Shown: positions 8,461 to 17,464 of the stretch, piece after piece
Layout of the letters: each line of letters starts with the position of its first letter
Position numbering within the stretch: the stretch's first letter is position 1
NCBI GenBank assembly: GCA_964612425.1
Contig: CAZTDX010000007.1
Coordinates: forward strand, 1 to 64,000
Source of the DNA: CAUJGP01 sp964612425
GTDB taxonomy: Bacteria; Bdellovibrionota; Bdellovibrionia; Bdellovibrionales; Bdellovibrionaceae
Reading direction: 5' to 3'
DNA length: 64,000 nt
The notes under the pieces: generated by a model
The model's input: only the letters and a program-made list of their open reading frames with translations
The model's database searches: none
What the model was told of the DNA's origin: nothing
Made by a program: the position numbers and the translations under genes

Positions 8461-9066
8461 TTGGATTTATGGATAGCCACTACCAATAAAGGCAAACTCA
8501 CGGAATTTAAAGTTTTACTAAACTCACTCCCACAATTTACGCTTCATTCGACGTCTGAACTTCCTGTTTTTTCTCCACCACCAGAAAATGGTCAAACGTA
8601 TTTAGAAAATGCACGCATCAAAGCGCGCTCCCTCAAAGCTGTAAAACCAGAAGCTTGGGTGCTTGCCGACGACACCGGTATTGAAGTGATGGGCTTAGGA
8701 AATAAACTCCCTGGGGTCCACTCTGCTCGATACGCTGGCCCCAATGCTCGTGATAGCGAAAACCGCGCCAAGCTTTTAAAAATGATGCAAATTCGAAATA
8801 TCCTTGATCGATCGGCGCGGTTTTGTTGTTACCTTGTCGTACTCAATCCTCAGGGTGAAGAATGGGTTTTTGAAGGAGTCCTGGATGGTCAGATCGCCAC
8901 AAAAGAAAGTGGCGGCGTTTATGGATTTGGTTACGACTCTATATTTATTCCTAAAGGAGAAACCAAAACTCTATCTGAATTAGAGCCCGCTTACAAAAAT
9001 AAAAACTCCCATCGGGCTCTTGCTGTTCAAAGCTTTATTAAGCGATTCAATGAATCGCTCTCATGA
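8461..9066 (+). CDS. rdgB: RdgB/HAM1 non-canonical purine NTP pyrophosphatase
   Basis: This 201-residue house-cleaning enzyme hydrolyses dITP, ITP and XTP to monophosphates, keeping deaminated purines out of nucleic acids. Family motifs seen: IATTNKGKLTEF at the N-terminus, TYLENARIKARSL, VLADDTGIEVMGLGNKLPGV with the catalytic acidic residues, PGVHSARYAG, and GGVYGFGYDSIFIP near the C-terminus. The start is TTG 8461, directly behind rph. A perfect 8-base-arm palindrome (AGCGATTC-AAT-GAATCGCT, 9041-9059) lies in the last codons and may help end transcription, though no T run follows. Confidence 0.95.
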   Translation: MDLWIATTNKGKLTEFKVLLNSLPQFTLHSTSELPVFSPPPENGQTYLENARIKARSLKAVKPEAWVLADDTGIEVMGLGNKLPGVHSARYAGPNARDSENRAKLLKMMQIRNILDRSARFCCYLVVLNPQGEEWVFEGVLDGQIATKESGGVYGFGYDSIFIPKGETKTLSELEPAYKNKNSHRALAVQSFIKRFNESLS

Positions 9067-9103
9067 TATAATTTATTTCAGAAGGAAAAGTTGATCCACC
9101 TTT

Positions 9104-10516
9104 TTATAATGGATTGATTTTTCCAAACCGTTTGAGTTGACTTTCAAATGTCGAAAGATCGCCGTAGATGACGATATCTAATTTCTCTGGCGTAAAGTAC
9201 TGCTTTATCACCTCATTAACATGAGCCAGTTTTAGGGTCTTCACGTTGGTGATGAATTGAGTGAGATAACTCTCATCAATTCCATAAAATCGGAGTGCTA
9301 GAAGTTGATACGCTAAAGCCTCTGTTGTTTCTACCGCTCGCGGAAATTGTCCGATCAAGGTGGATTTTGCGGCTTCTAATTCTTCCTCAGTAATTCCCTT
9401 TTCAGCAAAATAGCGATATACCTCAAGGGAAGATTTTATAGTCTCACCGACCATACTATTTCGTGTAAAAGTCTCCATTATGAAGGGACCAGAAAAGCGT
9501 CGAGCATCAAAGGCAGAGCTGATTCCATAGGTTAGACCTAAATCAGCACGCACTCTTTGATTGAGGCGACTGGCAAAGGCCCCTCCCAAAACTAAGTTAG
9601 CAGCGCGCAAGTTCATAAACTCAGGGTGGGAACGAGCCACCAAAAGGTGACCCATTCGTATTTGAGCTTGGACTAAACCACTTTTATTTTTAACCCATAA
9701 TCCAGGCTTTGGAGTCGATGGTGGCCCCGAGGTGGTGTCTTTGATATGTTCTTCCGAAACCCATGCGGATAATTTAGTTTTTGCTTCTTGAATGAATTTG
9801 TCATCAAAATCACCCGCAATGGCAATCATCGTGTTAGGCGCTATAAAATGTGATTTATAATACTTTATAATATCTGTTCGTTGAATTTGGCTTATGCTCG
9901 AAGGCTCACCCATTGGGGGAAGTGCATATGGATGATGACCAAATAAAGTTTTAGCCATTAATCGATCCGTAAATTGATCGGGATCGTCTTCCATTTTAAG
10001 GAGCGCTCCTAAAGTTTGCTTCTTTAAACGATCCACTTCCTTTTGATCAAACTGTGGAGTTAAAAGAATTTCTAAAAATGATTCTAGCAATGCACTTCGT
10101 GTGTACGACAATCCTTTGATTGCCACTTGAGTAAAATCATAGCCCGGCTGAATGGATAGGGATGCCCCCATGTTTTCCATTTGCTCTGCCATTTCTGTGC
10201 TTGTGTGTCTCACAGAACCTTCATCTAAAAGACTCGCAGTGAGATAGGACAACCCTGACTTGGATTTGGGATCATTGATGGTTCCACTTCCAACTAAAGC
10301 CATAATATTAATTCTTGGTAAACTTGAGTCTTGCAAAAAAACCACTTTCAATCCATTGGATAATTCAGCCTCTATTTTGTGAGGAAAGTTCACCCCCTCT
10401 GAAAAACTTTGTCCTGCTTTTTTTTGTCCACTCGAATAGTTTGATGAGCCCGAAGAACAATTTAAAAGTAAACTGACGACAACAATGATGAATACGAAAT
10501 TAAAACAGTTCTTCAT
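9104..10516 (-). CDS. M16-family lipoprotein lacking the zinc motif
   Basis: A 470-residue pitrilysin/processing-peptidase-like protein with a lipobox (SLLLNC, Cys about residue 20), so probably tethered to an envelope membrane facing the periplasm. Both M16 half-domains are present; the C-terminal half carries SRLNQRVRADLGLTYGISS. At the position of the HxxEH zinc motif it has SGLSYLTASLLDEG, so it cannot bind catalytic zinc in the usual way. Such inactive subunits pair with active ones, as in mitochondrial MPP. Its ATG overlaps the stop of the active M16 gene upstream by four bases (10513-10516), which supports a heterodimer. Confidence 0.88.
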   Translation of the reverse strand: MKNCFNFVFIIVVVSLLLNCSSGSSNYSSGQKKAGQSFSEGVNFPHKIEAELSNGLKVVFLQDSSLPRINIMALVGSGTINDPKSKSGLSYLTASLLDEGSVRHTSTEMAEQMENMGASLSIQPGYDFTQVAIKGLSYTRSALLESFLEILLTPQFDQKEVDRLKKQTLGALLKMEDDPDQFTDRLMAKTLFGHHPYALPPMGEPSSISQIQRTDIIKYYKSHFIAPNTMIAIAGDFDDKFIQEAKTKLSAWVSEEHIKDTTSGPPSTPKPGLWVKNKSGLVQAQIRMGHLLVARSHPEFMNLRAANLVLGGAFASRLNQRVRADLGLTYGISSAFDARRFSGPFIMETFTRNSMVGETIKSSLEVYRYFAEKGITEEELEAAKSTLIGQFPRAVETTEALAYQLLALRFYGIDESYLTQFITNVKTLKLAHVNEVIKQYFTPEKLDIVIYGDLSTFESQLKRFGKINPL

Positions 10517-11988
10517 TTTTTAGCCCCTTCTTGTTTTTCTTCCCTTGCTTTTACAGCAGCTTTTTTATTTAGTACGGCTTGATCAACAATAACTTGAACA
10601 TGATTTTCTTTGACCAAATATTTTTTGACTCGATTTAAATCAGAAATACTGACTTTTAAATACCGATCTATATCACGAAAAAACTCCTTATAATCTCCCA
10701 TCAGTATTTCATTAATGGCGAGAATTTTAGCCTTACCATCGTTGGTTTTGAGTGTTTCAACATAATCGCTTAAAACCATATTTTTAGCTTTAATAAGTTC
10801 TTCCTCTTTAATCGTTTGTTGCAAAAACTGATCAAACTCTGTCTCTACAGCTTTTTTTAATTGATCCTGTGTCACTCCAGGCTTGGCAACGGCTTGAACT
10901 ATAAACATTCCAGAATCTTGAAGCGTGTAATGATTACTACTTGCCGCCAAGGCCATCTGCTGTTTGTAAATCAAATCTTGAAATAATCGCGAAGACTTCC
11001 CTTGACCAAAGATAGCGCTTAACAGATCTAAAGCATAAGCATCATCAGAACCATTTTTGACTGTTTTTGCTCCTATAAATAACTCTGGAGAATTTACCGG
11101 AAATGGTATCACAACCTCTTGTCGTTTGTTTGTGAGGCTTTCATTTGTTGACGTTAACGCCTGAACTTCACGATGAGGCCGCGGAGGACTTTTTAATCCA
11201 CCATAATATTTATGAATCATTTTTTTAATTTGGTCTAAATCAAAATCTCCGACAATCACAACAACGGCATTGGATGGAACATACCACTTTTTATAAAATC
11301 GCTGAAGTTTATTTACATCAAACTCATTAATCTCCTTCATGGTTCCTATCACTGGTAGTCCATATTTACTTCCATCAAAAACAAGGCTATTGAGTTTCTC
11401 CCACCCCATCCCTCCGGGATCATTATCATAGCGCATACGGCGCTCTTCCTTAACCACTTCACGTTCTTTTTGAAATTCGGCATCGACTAATTTGAGTGAT
11501 TGCATCCGATCCGATTCCATATCCATAATCAATTCTAGTTTAGTGCTTGGTAGAATTTCAAAGTAGCCCGTGTAATCTTGAGTCGTAAAAGCATTATTAA
11601 TGATTCCATTGGCCTGCAAAATTCGATCAAACTCACGATTCGGATAACGATCCGTCCCCTTAAACATCATGTGCTCAAACATATGAGCAAGACCCGATTC
11701 GCCGGGCAACTCATCCTTAGCTCCAACACGAAACCACGTATGATAAGAAATCAATGGAACAGACCTTTGGGGATGTAGTAAAAAAACCATACCATTACTA
11801 AGCGTGACTTTCTCAACGTCAAAATCCAACTTAAGGCTTTTGGGTGTTACGATAGTCGGCACTCCAGAGATGGCGCCAACAACTCCAGTCTTTGACTCTT
11901 CTAAATCCTGTGGTGGTTTAGGTTTCAGTTGCTCTCCAGCCATTGCTACACCACTAAAAATGAGAACACCTAATAGAAATTTAATCAT
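10513..11988 (-). CDS. M16-family zinc metallopeptidase, active subunit
   Basis: A 491-residue exported insulinase-like peptidase. The inverted zinc motif HxxEH is intact in GLAHMFEHMMFKGT, and the second metal-ligand Glu lies in the KEREVVKEERRMRYD region about 75 residues later. A signal peptide (MIKFLLGVLIFSGVAMAG) directs it to the periplasm. ATG 11988 is chosen because GGAGG stands 8 bases upstream and the signal peptide then begins at residue 1. It is the first gene of a two-gene operon with the zinc-less lipoprotein partner. The substrate is probably small unfolded peptides, but this is inference from the family. Confidence 0.92.
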   Translation of the reverse strand: MIKFLLGVLIFSGVAMAGEQLKPKPPQDLEESKTGVVGAISGVPTIVTPKSLKLDFDVEKVTLSNGMVFLLHPQRSVPLISYHTWFRVGAKDELPGESGLAHMFEHMMFKGTDRYPNREFDRILQANGIINNAFTTQDYTGYFEILPSTKLELIMDMESDRMQSLKLVDAEFQKEREVVKEERRMRYDNDPGGMGWEKLNSLVFDGSKYGLPVIGTMKEINEFDVNKLQRFYKKWYVPSNAVVVIVGDFDLDQIKKMIHKYYGGLKSPPRPHREVQALTSTNESLTNKRQEVVIPFPVNSPELFIGAKTVKNGSDDAYALDLLSAIFGQGKSSRLFQDLIYKQQMALAASSNHYTLQDSGMFIVQAVAKPGVTQDQLKKAVETEFDQFLQQTIKEEELIKAKNMVLSDYVETLKTNDGKAKILAINEILMGDYKEFFRDIDRYLKVSISDLNRVKKYLVKENHVQVIVDQAVLNKKAAVKAREEKQEGAKK

Positions 11989-12160
11989 ACTTGAAACCTC
12001 CAGTTTCATTTCTAAGCGCCATCGATGATGCTTTTATAAAAGGGTCAAAGTTAACTCGTAAAAGAACAACACTTTACGCTTTGCAGTCATAGATTTATTC
12101 AATTAAATTAATTCTTTGCCAATTTCCTATTGACTCCTTTATCTTTTATTTACAGAAAAC

Positions 12161-12199
12161 CTAAGTACAACTTAGATAAACATAAACTAAGGTATCTAA
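12161..12199. promoter_or_regulatory. Inverted repeats upstream of the bufferin-like operon
   Basis: CTAAGT-ACA-ACTTAG (12161-12175) is a perfect 6-base inverted repeat. A second pair, TTAGATA (12172-12178) and TATCTAA (12193-12199), partly overlaps it. They lie 54-92 bases before the start of the precursor gene, a plausible place for a dimeric repressor or activator. No metal-regulator consensus is matched convincingly. The region is AT rich, so chance palindromes are possible. Confidence 0.4.
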
Positions 12200-12252
12200 A
12201 CATTATTTATTAATAATGAATGGTACCTATTACATATCAAAGGAGAAATGAT

Positions 12253-12543
12253 ATGAAATCAAGACTACTACTGGCCGCTATTGCAGGCTTAAGCCTTTCT
12301 GCTCAACCACTTTTTGCTGAAGAAGCAAAAAAAACTGCAGCTCAACCTACAGCAATGAATGGCTCTTGCCACATGAAAGAAGGAATGCACGGCTGTAAAG
12401 GTGACCATAAGTGTGATGGTAAAATGTTGAATAAAGAAGAATGCCACAAAATGAAAGGCGAATGGAAAGCTGAAGCTACAGCACCTGCAGCTGCTGCTCC
12501 TGCGGCTACTGCACCCGCTACTCCTCCTACAACTAAAAAGTAA
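12253..12543 (+). CDS. Putative bufferin-like RiPP precursor (secreted Cys/His/Met-rich peptide)
   Basis: A 96-residue preprotein. Residues 1-22 are a Sec signal peptide ending PLFA before EE. The middle (35-70) is a metal-ligand-rich core with Cys39, Cys48, Cys54 and Cys64 plus His and Met in between (GMHGCKGDHKCDGKM). The end is a low-complexity Ala/Pro/Thr tail. The next two genes encode DUF692 and DUF2063 proteins, the partners that convert cysteines of bufferin-type peptides into metal-binding heterocycles. I therefore infer that this is their substrate. It differs from the EGKCG-repeat type. AAAGGAG 7 bases before ATG 12253 fixes the start. Confidence 0.75.
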   Translation: MKSRLLLAAIAGLSLSAQPLFAEEAKKTAAQPTAMNGSCHMKEGMHGCKGDHKCDGKMLNKEECHKMKGEWKAEATAPAAAAPAATAPATPPTTKK

Positions 12544-12579
12544 TTCCATTTTAATTACTATTAATAGTTGAACTTTCAA

Positions 12580-13470
12580 ATGAATGGACGCCAAGCCCAA
12601 CTTCCAAACTTAGAGGTGACTCACTTTTCAGCGGGAGCTGGACTGCGTCCCATTCATTATCCTGATCTTCTTAACTATCAATCACCTAGCATTTCGTGGT
12701 TTGAAGTTATCACAGAAAATTTTCTTGCTACAAAAGGTCGTCCTCATCGCATCCTTGAACAACTTCGAAACTCTTATCCGGTAGCTTTTCATGGTGTTAA
12801 TCTCTCTATCGGTTCCACCGATGAGATCGACGTATCTTATTTAAACCTCCTCAAAAACTTGATTCAAAAATATGAGCCATTTATTGTTTCTGACCACTTC
12901 TGCTGGACTGGAGCCCATGGCATTACGACTCACAATTTACTTCCTTTGCCATTAAATAAAAAGTCTTTAGAATCAATGATTCCTCGCATACAATTTGTCC
13001 AGGAGTTTTTACAGAGGAGCTTAATATTTGAAAATGCCTCTGCTTATATGCAAAGAACGGATGATGAAATTCCAGAATGGGAGTTTATTTCAGAGGTTTG
13101 TCGTCGCACAGGATGTGGCATATTATTGGATATCAATAATATTTATGTTACTGGAATGAATTTTGGCTTAGACCCCAAAGCTCTTCTCTCGCAAGTTCCC
13201 GTCCAATCGGTAAAGCAAATTCATCTCGCCGGCCACACAGACTTTGGCAAATATCTTTTTGACACCCATTCTACTGCCATTCCAAAACCTGTTTGGGATC
13301 TTTTTGATCAATGGCTCTCATACAATAAAGGTGTGCCCACCATGATTGAATGGGATGAAAACATTCCTCCCTTACCCATTCTGGAAGCAGAGGTTGAAAA
13401 AATAAAGCAACGCGCTTCATCTCATAACTTTAAAAATCCCAGTGAAAGTCATCATGAACAACTCACTTGA
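12580..13470 (+). CDS. bufB: DUF692 multinuclear iron oxidase (MNIO; BufB/MbnB family)
   Basis: A 296-residue TIM-barrel enzyme of the DUF692 family, which uses two or three iron ions and oxygen to modify Cys residues in ribosomal peptides. The metal-site motifs are all present: FHGVNLSIGS (His71), VSDHFCW, IFENASAYMQ, ILLDINNIYV, IHLAGHTDF and MIEWDENIP. It starts 36 bases after the precursor gene at ATG 12580; an upstream in-frame TTG at 12568 is an alternative, and neither has a good Shine-Dalgarno. Its 3' end overlaps the DUF2063 gene. Acting on the neighbouring peptide is inferred from gene order. Confidence 0.92.
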   Translation: MNGRQAQLPNLEVTHFSAGAGLRPIHYPDLLNYQSPSISWFEVITENFLATKGRPHRILEQLRNSYPVAFHGVNLSIGSTDEIDVSYLNLLKNLIQKYEPFIVSDHFCWTGAHGITTHNLLPLPLNKKSLESMIPRIQFVQEFLQRSLIFENASAYMQRTDDEIPEWEFISEVCRRTGCGILLDINNIYVTGMNFGLDPKALLSQVPVQSVKQIHLAGHTDFGKYLFDTHSTAIPKPVWDLFDQWLSYNKGVPTMIEWDENIPPLPILEAEVEKIKQRASSHNFKNPSESHHEQLT

Positions 13471-14257
13471 TTTCAAAACCATTATTGACTTTATCATTGA
13501 ACGAAGTGACGTAATATCCCCCACGATCAAAGGGACTCCCAACCTCACTCCCCAAGAATGTCTCACGATTTACCGTCACGACTACCAAGCAAGACTCCTT
13601 GGACTTTTAAAAGAATATTTCCCCATAACTAAACGTTATTTAGGCGAAGAGCTTTTTATAAAAATTGCGGAATCCTATTTGATTGAAAAACCACCAAAAA
13701 ATTGGAAGTTATCTCAGTACGGCGATGAATTCCCTGATTATTTAGAATCAAATCTTAATACGCTACTAACATCTGATGTGCCCTTTATAAAGGAACTCGC
13801 TCAACTGGAATGGGCCTCCCAAATCTTTTTCGACGAAGAAGCCCCAAAACCACTTCCCTTACTCACAACTCCCCCGAGCGAAGATTGGATCAATGAGCTC
13901 ACCCTCTCCCCTCAAATGCGCTTTTTTTCTAGCCCGTTTGATATTCCATCACTCTATCGTTGGGCCCAAAAACAACCTGAATCTGTAGAGCCACTCGCTA
14001 TTGCGATTTCCTGGCAAAACCCAAGTTTTTATTTTTTATCAATGAACTCTGACTTTTTAGTTGAGCTGAATGATCTCACAGATACTGAATTCTTTGTTCT
14101 CTCTCAATGGAAAAAGCATTTAAAGTTGGGAGCAACGATGGAAGCTATTGAGGCCCTTTCTCTTGACTCTCCTCAAGAGCTTGAAGAGAGTCTTACAGAA
14201 ATTCCATCGCTTTTATCAAAACTTTCTCGCTTGGGTTTTATAGTTAATCCATCGTAA
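13454..14257 (+). CDS. bufC: DUF2063 partner protein (BufC family)
   Basis: A 267-residue protein whose N-terminal half matches the DUF2063 domain (LTPQECLTIYRHDYQARLLGLL, shortened here in the mind of the reader to the YRHDYQARLLGLL core, then EYFPITKRYLGEE and FPDYLE). In known systems this protein delivers the precursor peptide to the DUF692 enzyme and is needed for activity. The C-terminal half is a winged-helix-like region common in BufC/MbnC proteins. ATG 13454 overlaps the DUF692 gene by 17 bases, so production is coupled; a GTG at 13442 is an alternative. No DoxX-like BufD gene follows. Confidence 0.88.
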   Translation: MNNSLDFKTIIDFIIERSDVISPTIKGTPNLTPQECLTIYRHDYQARLLGLLKEYFPITKRYLGEELFIKIAESYLIEKPPKNWKLSQYGDEFPDYLESNLNTLLTSDVPFIKELAQLEWASQIFFDEEAPKPLPLLTTPPSEDWINELTLSPQMRFFSSPFDIPSLYRWAQKQPESVEPLAIAISWQNPSFYFLSMNSDFLVELNDLTDTEFFVLSQWKKHLKLGATMEAIEALSLDSPQELEESLTEIPSLLSKLSRLGFIVNPS

Positions 14258-14278
14258 AATGAACTATCAAAATAAAAC

Positions 14279-14755
14279 TCAACCATTATGATAAGGCAAG
14301 CCCTTGATGATGGTTAAGGCTCGGTAGAGTTGCTCCAAAAGTACGGTTTGCGCCACCAAATGATTGAGTGTCCAGGGCCCCATCTGCAACTTTAATCGTG
14401 CTCGATTTTGGATTTCATCACTCACACCGTAGGCACCACCAATGATAAATACAATTCGTTTAGAGCTAGGCGAAATCATTGCTTCATTTTCGAACCATCG
14501 AGAAAAAGAGAGGGATGACAATGGCTTTCCTCGTTCATCCATAAGAACAACGTAATCATCTGGTTTTAAAGATTTTAATAATAACTCGGCTTCTTGCTTT
14601 TTCTTTTGTTCTGCCTGTTCTCGCTCACCTTTGGGAGCCTTAATTTCAATAAGTTCAAAAGAGAACATCTGATTTATTTTTTTGGTATATAATTCTTTTA
14701 CTTCCTGAAACCAAGACTCTTTATTTGAAACAAAAGTGATTAAAACGATTTTCAT
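14279..14755 (-). CDS. rlmH: 23S rRNA pseudouridine-1915 N3-methyltransferase RlmH
   Basis: A 158-residue SPOUT methyltransferase that methylates the N3 of pseudouridine 1915 in helix 69 of 23S rRNA on assembled 70S ribosomes, using S-adenosylmethionine. Family marks: DDYVVLMDERGK, FIIGGAYGVSDEI forming the SAM-binding knot, and LYRALTIIKGLPYHNG at the C-terminus, ending as RlmH usually does. Length agrees with the standard 155-160. It faces the bufferin-like operon tail-to-tail, with 21 bases between stops, and appears to be transcribed alone. Confidence 0.96.
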   Translation of the reverse strand: MKIVLITFVSNKESWFQEVKELYTKKINQMFSFELIEIKAPKGEREQAEQKKKQEAELLLKSLKPDDYVVLMDERGKPLSSLSFSRWFENEAMISPSSKRIVFIIGGAYGVSDEIQNRARLKLQMGPWTLNHLVAQTVLLEQLYRALTIIKGLPYHNG

Positions 14756-14805
14756 AGATAGAAGAAATAGCCTGAGTCTTATTTGTAAACAAGCTACAAG
14801 TTCAA

Positions 14806-15444
14806 TTAAGGGCTAATTTTAACTCTAAACTTAGATTTCACTCGATAATATCGTTCATCTTCTTTCCCTTTATTAGTTAACTCAAAGGCTTTAATCGTAA
14901 GCTCTCCACTCCCATTAATTTCAGGAACATCTTTTTTAACTAATGGGATATTACACACCACTCGGCAATTGGGGTTACTGTCAACAGTTCCTTTTCCTCC
15001 AAATGTACTAGTCACAAAAATATTTGTAGGTGACTGTTTGTCGTAGCGACCAACCTCAAATAAGGCAGGGAACTCTGCGGTAATATCACAGGTTGACTCA
15101 CCACCCGTAATTCCAGTGCTGGTAAATTTAAATATTGCTTGTGCAATATATAATTCCGTTGTTTTTTTCCACTCTAAACTCATCCGATTAAATACAACAA
15201 TGGGACCTGATACTGCTGGTCCTTCAATACTGCCAGGACCTATCCCTCGCACAATTTGCGCACAACTGTAGGCATTTAAATCTAAAACAAAGGAGTCTTC
15301 TGGAGTGATTTTAATTACCAAATCTTGTGGTGCGGACTTATTACAAGAAGTGAAAAGTCCAAAGGCAAAAAGAAAAAAACAACCCTTAATCCAAAGGATT
15401 ATCGTTGGCTTAAAAATCCATTTCTTTAGATTTGTCATAGTCAT
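14806..15444 (-). CDS. Hypothetical lipoprotein
   Basis: A 212-residue protein with a positively charged N-terminus, a hydrophobic stretch and a lipobox (GLFTSC, Cys about residue 34), so it is lipid-anchored and exported. The mature part is beta-strand-like and carries several further cysteines (Cys56, CDI and NCRVVCN), which could form disulphides. I recognise no family. The start could be ATG 15444 or ATG 15438; neither has a strong Shine-Dalgarno. It stands between rlmH and metG on the minus strand and shows no clear functional link to either. Confidence 0.7.
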   Translation of the reverse strand: MTMTNLKKWIFKPTIILWIKGCFFLFAFGLFTSCNKSAPQDLVIKITPEDSFVLDLNAYSCAQIVRGIGPGSIEGPAVSGPIVVFNRMSLEWKKTTELYIAQAIFKFTSTGITGGESTCDITAEFPALFEVGRYDKQSPTNIFVTSTFGGKGTVDSNPNCRVVCNIPLVKKDVPEINGSGELTIKAFELTNKGKEDERYYRVKSKFRVKISP

Positions 15445-15702
15445 TAAATATGGCCCCTACCAGTATATTTTAATAAGTTCTTTCAAAAGACACAACTTGG
15501 GTCTGGTCAAAACCAACAAAACAAGACCTTGGTGAAGAGAGTGAATCAAACTAAAACAGAAGCTCTTTATAATTCTAACTTGGCATCCTTTGATACACCT
15601 TACCTTAAAGCCACCTCCCACTGACTCAACTTTTGATTTTACATTTTTTTTAGGTTACTAACAGAAATCACCACCTTTAATTTTTTCAAAAGGACTATTT
15701 TC

Positions 15703-17352
15703 ATGGCAGAACCTCGTAAAATTCTTGTCACCGCCGCCCTCCCCTACGCTAATGGTCAAATCCATATTGGACATCTTGTTGAATATTTACAGGTGGATTT
15801 TTGGAGCCGGTTTCAAAAAATGCGTGGCCATGAATGTATCTATATTTGTGCCGATGACACCCATGGAACACCCATCATGGTGCGAGCTCGCCAAGAGGGC
15901 CGCACTCCAGAATCCATCATTGAACAATCAGCGGTTGACCACCAAAAAGATTTCGCTGATTTTTTAATCAATTTTGATCATTACGGATCTACTCATTGCG
16001 AAGAAAATAAAAGTCTCATTTATGAAACCTATCAAACAGTAAAAGACAAAGGCCACATTAACTCTAAAAACATTGAGCAACTTTATTGCGAACACGATAA
16101 AATGTTCTTACCTGATCGCTTTGTAAAAGGCACCTGTCCAAAGTGCGGCGCTACCGAACAGTATGGCGACTCTTGCGATAAGTGCGGTTCAACTTACTCA
16201 CCTTCCGAACTCAAAGATGCCCATTGCTCCATCTGCAAAAATAAACCCATCACAAAAAGCTCCGAACATTTATTATTTCAACTCCAACACTTTCAAGACT
16301 ATTTAAAAGAGTGGGTCCCCCAACACACTCAAGTTGAAGTTTCTAGAAAAATGTCGGAATGGCTCAATCAAGAACTTCGCGAATGGGATATTTCCCGCGA
16401 TGAACCTTACTTTGGTTTTCAAATTCCTGGGTATGACAGCAAGTATTTTTATGTGTGGATGGATGCTCCCATGGGCTACATTGCTTCGACTTGGCAATGG
16501 TGTAAAAAAATGGGTAAAAAATTAGAAGATTATTGGGAAAATACTCCTAAAAACAAGAAAGTCGAAATCTATCACTGTATTGGTAAGGACATTGTCTATT
16601 TTCACACCCTCTTTTGGCCTGCTATTTTAAGCCAAACGCGCTTTAAAACTCCCTCCGCTGTTTGGGTCCATGGTATGCTCACAGTTAATGGCGAAAAAAT
16701 GAGTAAGTCCAAAGGGACTTTCATTAGTGCACGAACGTATTTAAATCATTTATCACCTGAGCATTTACGCTACTACTATGCCTGCAAACTTTCCAATTCC
16801 GTTGATGATATGGATTTAAATCTTGAGGATTTTGCTCAGAGAGTAAACAGCGATCTTGTCGGTAAAATAACTAACCTTGGTTCGCGCGGAGCCCAGCTTC
16901 TTTCCAAAAAAATGGACGGCAAACTTTGTGCTCCCTCTCCTGAAGGAATGGCTCTCATTCGCCAAGCTCAAGCTCAGTCAGAAACCATTGCTCATCATTA
17001 TGATCAACGTGATTTTTCTAAGGCCATCAATGAAATTAGGGCTCTTGCTGATATGGCCAATAAATATTTTGATGAAAAATCCCCGTGGAAAACTTTAGAA
17101 TCCCACCCGACAGAATCAAAAGAAGTCATCAGTACCATTCTAAATGTCTTTCGAATACTGACGATCTATCTAAAGCCCATTTTACCCAACTATGCTGTTA
17201 AAGTAGAAGCACTGTTTGGCGAAAGTGCTTATTCTTGGTTTCACGTAGCACAAATTTTAACAGAGACAAAACTCAACACCTATGAGCACCTGACGACTCG
17301 AATAGATCCTGCGGGTGTAAAGGCCATTGTGGAAGACTCTCGAAAAACATGA
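15703..17352 (+). CDS. metG: Methionyl-tRNA synthetase
   Basis: Charges tRNA-Met with methionine in the cytoplasm. The 549-residue class I synthetase has the HIGH motif as HIGH in NGQIHIGHLVEYL near residue 20 and KMSKS in GEKMSKSKGTF near residue 330. The zinc-knuckle insert has two Cys pairs (CPKCGATEQYGDSCDKCG). It ends after the anticodon-binding helical domain and lacks the C-terminal EMAP-II-like dimerisation domain found in longer MetG proteins. AAAGGA lies upstream of ATG 15703. It is transcribed alone, ahead of hppA. Confidence 0.97.
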   Translation: MAEPRKILVTAALPYANGQIHIGHLVEYLQVDFWSRFQKMRGHECIYICADDTHGTPIMVRARQEGRTPESIIEQSAVDHQKDFADFLINFDHYGSTHCEENKSLIYETYQTVKDKGHINSKNIEQLYCEHDKMFLPDRFVKGTCPKCGATEQYGDSCDKCGSTYSPSELKDAHCSICKNKPITKSSEHLLFQLQHFQDYLKEWVPQHTQVEVSRKMSEWLNQELREWDISRDEPYFGFQIPGYDSKYFYVWMDAPMGYIASTWQWCKKMGKKLEDYWENTPKNKKVEIYHCIGKDIVYFHTLFWPAILSQTRFKTPSAVWVHGMLTVNGEKMSKSKGTFISARTYLNHLSPEHLRYYYACKLSNSVDDMDLNLEDFAQRVNSDLVGKITNLGSRGAQLLSKKMDGKLCAPSPEGMALIRQAQAQSETIAHHYDQRDFSKAINEIRALADMANKYFDEKSPWKTLESHPTESKEVISTILNVFRILTIYLKPILPNYAVKVEALFGESAYSWFHVAQILTETKLNTYEHLTTRIDPAGVKAIVEDSRKT

Positions 17353-17464
17353 TTTCAAATAAATTTGACATTGCTTCAGTTTTTTCTTATGGTTCTACGT
17401 TCAAAACGAAATAGAAACAAATTAAACAATAAACATAACAAACATTTAAGAATACGAGGTTGAC

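Noticed and set aside
9041..9059. Palindrome AGCGATTCAATGAATCGCT as an rdgB terminator
   Set aside because: It lies inside the last codons and lacks a following T run, so only mentioned in the gene entry.
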